Source: a virus
Reading direction: 5' to 3' (one strand)
Length of the DNA stretch: 30,834 nt
IMG/VR virus record: IMGVR_UViG_3300034120_001632
Location: 1-30,834 of that record
Shown here: positions 25,184-30,834 of the stretch, piece after piece
Position numbering within the stretch: the first letter of the stretch is position 1
Layout of the letters: every line of letters begins with the position of its first letter
Translations under genes and position numbers: made by a program
The notes under the pieces: generated by a model
Database searches by the model: none
What the model was told of the DNA's origin: nothing
Seen by the model: the letters and a program-made list of their open reading frames with translations, nothing else

Positions 25184-26542
25184 ATGGTCATCAAAGACAC
25201 TGAGAGTTACAAAAACTTTTTACAAGATAATTGGAACAGTGATTTAATCATGGATTGCATTCAAAATGATGAATGCTTTCATCCATGTGCAGATGAACCG
25301 TGTTTATTGATGATCTATGCAATCAAAAGTAAACACACTTATATAATTTCTGTAGATCATCCAGACTCAAGATTTTGTGTGGATAAAACCACATTGATTG
25401 AAGACTTCAATAAACTCAAAGGAAAAAAGTGGATTTATGATAAAAAGAAGTTCATGCATCTGATGCCAGTACAGAACTTGTATGATATTAACATCTTGTT
25501 TTTTATTACAGACGGTAAGATAGATGATTATACTGGCTTTGATACAACTGCTCATTCATTTTATAAACACAAGTTTATGTGTTATAGTGATTTGAATAAA
25601 TGTATTCCTATTGTGAAACATTTAGAGAAGTTTGAGAAGATGTATAGTGAAATGCTTAAAAGAGTCCAAATGTTGAAGTTGGATGATAGTTTTTATAGTA
25701 TTAACGGAACTATTACTGAAAATCTTAGAATTCTTGAACACAATGGATTAAAAGTTGACGTAGAATTGTTTAATAGGCATTTTGAGAACAAAACGGTCAA
25801 AGATAAGGATGGTTATGTTTATACACAATATAACCTATATACCGCAACAGGAAGACCTAGTAATAGGTTTGGTAACGTAAACTATAGTGCTCTAAACAAA
25901 GAAAACGGGTGTAGATCATCATTTATCAGTAGATATGGTGATGATGGTATGTTGTTCATGATTGATTATAGTGCCTACCACCCCCACATAGTTGCAAAGT
26001 TGATCAATTATAACCTTCCTCCAAATGCTTATGAGTATCTTGGAAGATTGTATTATGGTAAGGACAGTCTAACAGAAGATGAAATCAAAGCTTCAAAGAA
26101 TCTTACATTTCAATGTATGTATGGTAATATTCCATCTGAATTGTTGGAGGTACCTTATTACAAGAAAATGAGTGATTATATTGCTCATAGATGGAAGTTC
26201 TTCAATGAAAATGGTTATGTAGAAACACCAATCTATAAAAGAAGGATTACTACAAACCATATAAATGAACCAAATCCAAATAAATTGTTCAATTATATCT
26301 TACAAGCCAGTGAAACAGAGTTTGGAATGCAGTCATTGGTGAGGGTCAATGAATATCTTGAGTGTAACAAAAAACAAACCAAGGCTATACTGTATACTTA
26401 TGACAGTGTGTTGTTTGATTGTCATAAAGGTGACAAAAAAGAAACTTTGGTGGAATTGAAAAGATTGATGTCAAACAATCAATTTCCTGTAAAATGTTAT
26501 ATTGGACGCAATTATAATGAGATGACAGTGGTAGATATCTAA
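25184..26542 (+). CDS. Family A DNA polymerase, compact and divergent
   Basis: 452 residues. Pol A landmarks: TGRPSNRFGNVNYSALNK (as TGRLSS...PNLQN), motif A MIDYSAYHPHIVA with the catalytic Asp, motif B KNLTFQCMYG (K-x3-F-x3-YG spacing kept), and motif C ILYTYDSVLFD where the usual HDE is YDS. The N-terminal ~150 residues (LIMDCIQND, KKWIYDKKKF..NLYDINILFF) may be a degenerate 3'-5' exonuclease. Pol A enzymes extend DNA primers with a two-metal site; the motif C Glu-to-Ser change leaves the key Asp in place. Lying between baseplate and unknown genes with its own sigma-70 promoter, it looks like an independently expressed insertion in the late cluster. Family call is firm; activity is likely but unproven. 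Confidence 0.85.
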   Translation: MVIKDTESYKNFLQDNWNSDLIMDCIQNDECFHPCADEPCLLMIYAIKSKHTYIISVDHPDSRFCVDKTTLIEDFNKLKGKKWIYDKKKFMHLMPVQNLYDINILFFITDGKIDDYTGFDTTAHSFYKHKFMCYSDLNKCIPIVKHLEKFEKMYSEMLKRVQMLKLDDSFYSINGTITENLRILEHNGLKVDVELFNRHFENKTVKDKDGYVYTQYNLYTATGRPSNRFGNVNYSALNKENGCRSSFISRYGDDGMLFMIDYSAYHPHIVAKLINYNLPPNAYEYLGRLYYGKDSLTEDEIKASKNLTFQCMYGNIPSELLEVPYYKKMSDYIAHRWKFFNENGYVETPIYKRRITTNHINEPNPNKLFNYILQASETEFGMQSLVRVNEYLECNKKQTKAILYTYDSVLFDCHKGDKKETLVELKRLMSNNQFPVKCYIGRNYNEMTVVDI

Positions 26543-26570
26543 AAAGATTGGAGTTCTTTTGTTTTTCTAA

Positions 26571-26578
26571 ATATTTAT
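26571..26578 (+). promoter_or_regulatory. ATATTTAT box, candidate late promoter
   Basis: ATATTTAT five bases before the ATG at 26584, the same spacing as before the gene at 14477. It suggests return to late-type control after the polymerase gene. Confidence 0.4.
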
Positions 26579-26583
26579 CCTAT

Positions 26584-28437
26584 ATGGATAGTATTGAAGA
26601 AGCAAAACCAAAGACACCAAAAGCAGCTTTATTACCTTTACCAAAGGATTTATTAGACTTGCTTGATGAAGTGGTTGCAAATTTTGAAAAGATTGACACA
26701 CCACTAGATACTAAGATTAAAGAAACATGGCCGTTGTATGTCATTTTTGGTGACAGTGGTAATTATCATATTGATGCATTAAGAAAAGTTCAAACGTGGA
26801 TTCAATTGGATCAAAAGATTGGACTCAAAGTAAATGAGATTTCAAAAGATCCATTGATGAAACTGAGTCTTGAGAAGAATGAATTGTATAAAGGTTATTT
26901 GGCATACAAAAACTACTATGATTCTATTTCAGGCAGAAATTCAGGAACATCATTAGAAGAAGTTACTGGTACAAAACCAAGTGGATTTATCAACAAAGAC
27001 ATAACTAAGTTTTATGATGCATTTAATTTAAGTCAATACAAGAGCAAAGATAAGTCCAAAGAAAATACTGGTGATGCTGTATTATTGTATGGATGTACAC
27101 CAGATGAAGTTTATTCTGCGTTAAAAAGCAATAAAGTAGGTAGTACAGGCAAAGAACAAAGTTTGTGTGTTATTTTGGATAATAAAAACAAAGAAACCAG
27201 TAAGAGATTTGCAATAGTTTCTTTAAAGGCTGGTAAAGGTAGAGCTGGTAGAATATTAACATTGTTAAGACCAATGTTGGGGGATACTTCATCTGCATCA
27301 CCAAGTATAAGACATCCACAAGCATTAACTCCTGATGATTTCCTTCAAATCAATGAATCTTATATTGCTGAAATTTTTCAAGACATTTATGTTGACAAAC
27401 AATTGTTGACTGAAGTGGAGTTTATGAATGCGTTGAAATCTAGTTTGACAAAACTAGTTACCGCAGTTGGTAATATACCAAAATCATTAGCTGATACAAT
27501 GAGTGAATTTGCTGGTAATTTGAAGAAAGTTACCACCAAAGTATTTGGTTCTATTGTATTAGGATTTAAAGATGAAATGCAAGCTATTAAAACAAAGTAT
27601 TTTCCATTGGTAAATGCAGAAGAAAATTTAAGAAAAGAAATAGAAACAACAAATGAAGGAAAAGATGAACCAATCAAAGTAACTCATAGTTTTTATACAA
27701 ATACCGCAGTTTTGGTTAGAGAAGTTAGAAAAATCAATTATGAAAGCTTAATTGGTAGAATAATTCAAAAATCAAAACAACTAGATAACAATAAAATATT
27801 TGTAACTGATGTACAAGATATTGATGAATCTACTATAACAGGTATTAAGAATAATATCAATAATATTTGGAATACATACTTTGTACCATTAAAAAATAGT
27901 AAATGCGTTACAAAAAAAGTTACCTGTGAACCAATAACTTTGATTGATAGAGATGCATTCAAACCAGTCATTTATTTCAATTCTAATATTCTTGCATTTG
28001 AATTTTTTGAAAAGATATTGGATAAAGTAATGAGTCAAGGAAGCAGTTTAAGTGATCAAAAGAAGATCAAAGATGAATTTATAAACATTTCCTCACAAAT
28101 ATCTGCTGAAGCTATATTTGGTAAGAATGATGGTCTTCCGTTGATTAAATATGACGGAAAAAAGATTCAAAGATTGGGTAAGAAGAAAGAATATTCAATT
28201 TCAAGTATAGCAGAACAAAAAGGTGGTGATTTTAAAGTTGGTAAAATTGAAATAAAAAAGAGTAAGGATGGAAATTATTTTATTATTTATTTATATCTTA
28301 TATTTGAATTACAGATAATTGATGATGAAGTAGTTCCTTATTATTCATTAGTAGAACTAAGAAATGACAGTCAAAGTAGTTTTACATTCAAAGCTGAAGT
28401 AAATAAAACCGCAATACCACAAGATAAAGTATTTTAA
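26584..28437 (+). CDS. Large hypothetical protein, possibly virion-associated
   Basis: 617 residues; not recognised. I chose ATG at 26584 over a TTG at 26548 because the ATG follows the ATATTTAT box and begins a hydrophilic N-terminus (MDSIEEAKPKTPKA), whereas the extension is hydrophobic and unlike the rest. The protein is Lys/Asp-rich and mostly alpha/beta, with no transmembrane segment before the beta-rich C-terminus (YFIIYLYLIFELQIIDDEVV). No catalytic motif is evident. It is followed one base later by another unknown gene. The late-type box suggests a structural or packaged protein, but this is weak evidence. Confidence 0.65.
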   Translation: MDSIEEAKPKTPKAALLPLPKDLLDLLDEVVANFEKIDTPLDTKIKETWPLYVIFGDSGNYHIDALRKVQTWIQLDQKIGLKVNEISKDPLMKLSLEKNELYKGYLAYKNYYDSISGRNSGTSLEEVTGTKPSGFINKDITKFYDAFNLSQYKSKDKSKENTGDAVLLYGCTPDEVYSALKSNKVGSTGKEQSLCVILDNKNKETSKRFAIVSLKAGKGRAGRILTLLRPMLGDTSSASPSIRHPQALTPDDFLQINESYIAEIFQDIYVDKQLLTEVEFMNALKSSLTKLVTAVGNIPKSLADTMSEFAGNLKKVTTKVFGSIVLGFKDEMQAIKTKYFPLVNAEENLRKEIETTNEGKDEPIKVTHSFYTNTAVLVREVRKINYESLIGRIIQKSKQLDNNKIFVTDVQDIDESTITGIKNNINNIWNTYFVPLKNSKCVTKKVTCEPITLIDRDAFKPVIYFNSNILAFEFFEKILDKVMSQGSSLSDQKKIKDEFINISSQISAEAIFGKNDGLPLIKYDGKKIQRLGKKKEYSISSIAEQKGGDFKVGKIEIKKSKDGNYFIIYLYLIFELQIIDDEVVPYYSLVELRNDSQSSFTFKAEVNKTAIPQDKVF

Positions 28438-28438
28438 T

Positions 28439-29071
28439 ATGAACATTAAGAAATTAATTTTTGAAGCATTAGACAAATCAAGCAGAGACATATCTATTGA
28501 AGATGGTGTATTTGATATCACCAAACAAGAACACATTGAAATCTTGAGAGGTAATCTATTGGAAGTAGGTATGTCAGTAGAAACGGTGACTGATTATCTA
28601 AATAACGTTGTAGAAGGAAAATTTCCTGAACGTCAAGCATACAACAAAAATGGTATTCTTGTAACCTTTCCAACACCGGAATATAAACAAAAAGCAATTG
28701 CAAAGGGAACTCACTTTGAGAAAAATCCAACCAAAGGTGATCCAAATGTTTTTGCAGATGATCCAACTACTCAAGAAAAACCAAAAGCAGAACCAGAACA
28801 AAAACCAACTCCAGATCAACCAAAAGCTCCAGAGTCACCTGCCGCTAAAACTGATGAAAAACCAAAAGATGGCGAAGAACAAGACACCAGAACACCTCAA
28901 GAAAAACAAGCAGATGCTGCGGAAGTAGAGAAAATTTTAAGAACAGAGTATACCCTTGAAGAAGCCAATTCATTTGGTTTTTATCAAAAGAAAAATACAT
29001 GGTATGACTCTAACGGTAACGTAGTGGGCAAATTATGGTATGTAGATGGTAAACAACTAATAATTAAATGA
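28439..29071 (+). CDS. Hypothetical protein with capsid-targeting-like N-terminus and disordered linker
   Basis: 210 residues. The first residues, MNIKKLIFEALDK, resemble the T4 capsid-targeting sequence (MKTYQEFIAEA), with I-F-E followed by Ala at the position where the T4 prohead protease cuts. A compact domain (about 15-90) is followed by a Pro/Glu/Lys/Asp-rich disordered linker (about 105-155) and a small C-terminal module with NTWYDSNGNVVGKLWYVDG. I do not recognise a function. A packaged internal protein is a hypothesis. The end overlaps the next start as ATGA. Confidence 0.65.
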   Translation: MNIKKLIFEALDKSSRDISIEDGVFDITKQEHIEILRGNLLEVGMSVETVTDYLNNVVEGKFPERQAYNKNGILVTFPTPEYKQKAIAKGTHFEKNPTKGDPNVFADDPTTQEKPKAEPEQKPTPDQPKAPESPAAKTDEKPKDGEEQDTRTPQEKQADAAEVEKILRTEYTLEEANSFGFYQKKNTWYDSNGNVVGKLWYVDGKQLIIK

Positions 29072-29457
29072 AAAAACAATTACTTTGCACATTCACTACG
29101 TCCAGTGAATATTTGAGTTGCGTAGATTTGATAAAACAAAACTACACTATTCTAAATGAAAAAATATTTATATTCAGTAATACAAAAAATTTAAAAGAAT
29201 TGTATCTGACTTATAATGTTGAACTTACAGATGATAAATTCAACAAATTGCCAAATACAATAAGCGTACATAGAAAAAAACAAACCAATACAATTTATAC
29301 ATTGAACGCAATGAATAAGTTGATCGCTGAAGAAAACAGTGGTGTTTTTGATAAAACCTTTCAATTGAACTGGGAATTGTACCAAAACTCAATTATTTTA
29401 ACTGGTGATGTGTCCGTCAGAATTATTCCCGTCAAAATTTTCAATATAATTAATTGA
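29068..29457 (+). CDS. Hypothetical protein upstream of gp32
   Basis: 129 residues, mixed alpha/beta, no membrane segment, no motif I recognise. It begins with CTFTTSSEYLSCVDLIKQNY, followed by strands KIFIFSN and VELTDD, which looks like a small globular domain. Translation is coupled to the preceding gene by ATGA. It ends just before the gp32 promoter and leader, so it may be the last gene of the late unit. Confidence 0.6.
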   Translation: MKKQLLCTFTTSSEYLSCVDLIKQNYTILNEKIFIFSNTKNLKELYLTYNVELTDDKFNKLPNTISVHRKKQTNTIYTLNAMNKLIAEENSGVFDKTFQLNWELYQNSIILTGDVSVRIIPVKIFNIIN

Positions 29458-29482
29458 ACTTTTCTAAGTCCTGTGCCATAGT
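29454..29482 (+). promoter_or_regulatory. Candidate sigma-70-like promoter of the gp32 gene
   Basis: TTGAAC (29454-29459) and CATAGT (29477-29482) are separated by 17 bases, each 4/6 to consensus. Transcription would begin near 29489 and give a leader of about 93 bases. Weak boxes, but they sit in the only gap before gp32. Confidence 0.4.
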
Positions 29483-29500
29483 TATGTAGTGTTATGAACA

Positions 29501-29581
29501 AGTGATTCGTGTGAGTCACTCAATGAGTTACAAAACTTATTAATTAACACTTAAAAATTAACTATTAAATAATTACTAATT
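29501..29581 (+). promoter_or_regulatory. Putative autoregulatory leader of the gp32 gene
   Basis: A small hairpin can form from AGTGAT (29501-29506) and GTCACT (29515-29520; one G-U pair). It is followed by a C/G-poor stretch with five TTAA(A) motifs between 29540 and 29569, ending at the ATG. T4 gene 32 has a structured element followed by an unstructured leader with repeated UUAAA to which gp32 binds to stop its own translation. The layout is similar; function is inferred. Confidence 0.45.
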
Positions 29582-30403
29582 ATGGCATTAGACCTAAGTA
29601 AGCTAAAGAGTCGTTTGAACTCACTTTCAAACACAAACAACAAAACTCAACTAATCTGGAAACCAAAGCCAGGCAAACAAGTTGTACGTATTGTTCCCTA
29701 CAAGTATCAACCTGATAATCCGTTTATTGAGTTGAAGTTCCATTATAATATCAACAACAAGACTTATCTATCTCCTGATAGCTTCAACCGTCCAGATCCA
29801 ATTGTTGAATGGTCAAATCGTATGAAGAAGACCGGAAACAAGGAAGATTGGCAGTTGGGACGTAAGATGGAACCAAAGATGCGTACATACGCTCCAATCT
29901 TGGTTCGTGGTGAAGAAAGTGAAGGAATTAAGTTCTGGGGATTTGGTAAGAATGTCTACCAAGAGATTCTATCAATCATCAATGATCCTGATTACGGTGA
30001 TATCACTGATCCAGTCCATGGTCGTGACATTGTTGTAGAATTCCGTACCGCAGAAGATTCTGGTAAGTCATTCCCAGAAACTACTATCCGTGTCAAGCCA
30101 AATGCAACTATTGCAATTGACGTATCCCAAAAGGATGTTCTTGCTCAACAAGTGAACATTTTGGATCTATTTCCAGAGTTTTCATATGATGAACTAAAGT
30201 CAGTAATGGATGCTTGGTTGAATCCTGAAGCTCAGGCTACAGAAGGTACTGTCAACGCAATTGTGGAAGATGACGCTCCTCCATTTGCAACAGCACCAGC
30301 TCCAAGTACAGCTAAAGCTAGTACCGCATCACCAAGTGCAAAGGCATCCAAAGCAAATACAGATGATGTAACTGCTGCTTTTGATAACTTGTTTAACAGT
30401 TAA
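29582..30403 (+). CDS. 32: Single-stranded DNA-binding protein, T4 gp32 type
   Basis: 273 residues. The N-terminus (ALDLSKLKSRLNSLSN) corresponds to the gp32 cooperative region. The OB-fold core follows with LIWKPKPGKQVVRIVPYKYQ, FIELKFHYNI and MRTYAPILVRGEESEGIKFWGFGKNVYQEI. An Ala/Ser/Thr/Pro-rich linker (about 228-255) leads to a short acidic tail ending DDVTAAFDNLFNS, used in this family to recruit replication partners. It coats single-strand DNA in replication, recombination and repair. There is no cysteine at all, so the Zn site of T4 gp32 is absent. Codon use is less AT-rich than in the glycosyltransferases. Confidence 0.93.
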   Translation: MALDLSKLKSRLNSLSNTNNKTQLIWKPKPGKQVVRIVPYKYQPDNPFIELKFHYNINNKTYLSPDSFNRPDPIVEWSNRMKKTGNKEDWQLGRKMEPKMRTYAPILVRGEESEGIKFWGFGKNVYQEILSIINDPDYGDITDPVHGRDIVVEFRTAEDSGKSFPETTIRVKPNATIAIDVSQKDVLAQQVNILDLFPEFSYDELKSVMDAWLNPEAQATEGTVNAIVEDDAPPFATAPAPSTAKASTASPSAKASKANTDDVTAAFDNLFNS

Positions 30404-30420
30404 AATTAATTGTTTGTAAT

Positions 30421-30455
30421 GGGGTGGTAGTATATATTACTGCCACCCCTATTTT
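30421..30455 (+). terminator. Rho-independent-type terminator between gp32 and uvsX
   Basis: A 12-bp stem (GGGGTGGTAGTA at 30421-30432 with TACTGCCACCCC at 30438-30449, one G-U pair) with a 5-base loop, followed by a T-rich TATTTT tail. It lies 17 bases after the gp32 stop. It may also lower uvsX expression relative to gp32. Confidence 0.85.
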
Positions 30456-30469
30456 AGTTATATAAATTT

Positions 30470-30834
30470 ATGAAAAAGAAAAATCAAGTTACGCAAGATA
30501 CTCCTCAAAGAGATGAGTTAGTTGAATTACTAGCAAATGAGTTGAATAAAGCCAATAAAGATGGTGGTAAGATTGCATATTTCTTGGATGAGCAAGAAAA
30601 TCCAGCAGAAATTAGTGATTGGATTAGTACAGGTTCTTCTATTCTTGATCTAGCTATTAGCAATCGTCCTCACGGTGGATTGCCAGTTGGAAAGATGGTT
30701 GAATTCAATGGTTTGGAAGGTACTGGTAAGAGTCTAGTTTCTGCTCATGTTGTAGCAGATACACAAAAGAAGGGTGGCATTGCAGTTGTTATTGACACTG
30801 AAAATGCTGCTGCTCCTGAATTCTGGAAGAGTCT
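30470..30834 (+). CDS. uvsX: UvsX/RecA-type recombinase (3' end outside window)
   Basis: The first 121 residues are present. ISTGSSILDLAISNRPHGGL and MVEFNGLEGTGKSLVSAHVV (Walker A, 81-88) are followed by IAVVIDTENAAAPEFWKS, where IDTE is the Walker B region with its Glu. This is the RecA/UvsX core, an ATP-driven strand-exchange protein that works with gp32-coated DNA. The charged N-terminal ~40 residues would be the oligomerisation arm. The gene follows gp32 after a terminator, with no visible Shine-Dalgarno. UvsX rather than host RecA is favoured by the T4-like context. Confidence 0.9.
   Translation, partial: MKKKNQVTQDTPQRDELVELLANELNKANKDGGKIAYFLDEQENPAEISDWISTGSSILDLAISNRPHGGLPVGKMVEFNGLEGTGKSLVSAHVVADTQKKGGIAVVIDTENAAAPEFWKS

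Noticed and set aside
26548-26583. N-terminal extension starting at TTG for the 617-residue protein
   Set aside because: The extension covers the ATATTTAT box and is hydrophobic, unlike the following hydrophilic start; the ATG at 26584 is better.
28698-28928. 76-residue Lys/Gln-rich frame
   Set aside because: Shadow of the Pro/Glu/Lys-rich linker of the 28439-29071 gene in another frame.
1-30834. tRNA genes, integrase or attachment sites
   Set aside because: None recognised by eye on either strand; no sign of lysogeny genes in this window.

Overview
This window looks like part of a large, AT-rich, T4-related myovirus (tailed phage with a contractile tail). The T4-type calls are a gp19-family tail tube, a gp26-family tail/baseplate assembly protein, a tape measure protein, a LysM-like baseplate protein, a gp32-type single-strand DNA-binding protein and a UvsX/RecA-type recombinase. 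Two heptosyltransferase-type enzymes and one near-consensus sigma-70 promoter point to a Gram-negative, probably proteobacterial host. Almost no gene has a Shine-Dalgarno sequence. The host cannot be named from the sequence.

Layout: (1) 3-629 is the end of a tail fibre. Read in the correct frame it is a collagen-like Gly-X-Ser shaft, then Gly-Pro-X triplets, then an S74-type self-cleaving chaperone. (2) 626-10521 is a very AT-rich island of ten genes in two divergent operons: nine predicted soluble glycosyltransferases and one 2-oxoglutarate/Fe(II) hydroxylase. (3) 10534-12288 holds a small coiled-coil protein, a HAD-type phosphatase and a nucleotidyltransferase. (4) 12269-13777 is a reverse-strand homing endonuclease. 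(5) 13894-25138 is the tail cluster: tube, an NMN-adenylyltransferase-like enzyme with a coiled-coil tail, gp26-like protein with a second open frame that has no start codon, tape measure, and four baseplate proteins. (6) 25184-26542 is a family A DNA polymerase with its own promoter. (7) 26584-29457 holds three unrecognised proteins. (8) 29582-30834 holds gp32 and the start of uvsX.

The most interesting reading is a phage-encoded fibre-decoration system. The fibre has a Ser at every third position of a collagen-like shaft. It lies directly beside a prolyl-hydroxylase-like enzyme and nine glycosyltransferases. One of these resembles the TibC/BAHT autotransporter heptosyltransferases, which glycosylate serines of adhesin repeats, and it carries a similar four-cysteine motif. 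I infer that the island hydroxylates and glycosylates the fibre before or during assembly.

The second notable system is a likely programmed +1 (or -2) frameshift at a T7 run near the end of the gp26-like gene. It would add 75 residues from an open frame without a usable start, analogous to the G/GT tail chaperones of lambda.

Regulation may fall into two classes. Several genes that lead tail or virion-type units have an ATATTTAT box just upstream (candidate late promoter). The polymerase and gp32 instead have sigma-70-like promoters. gp32 also has a leader resembling the autoregulatory operator of T4 gene 32.
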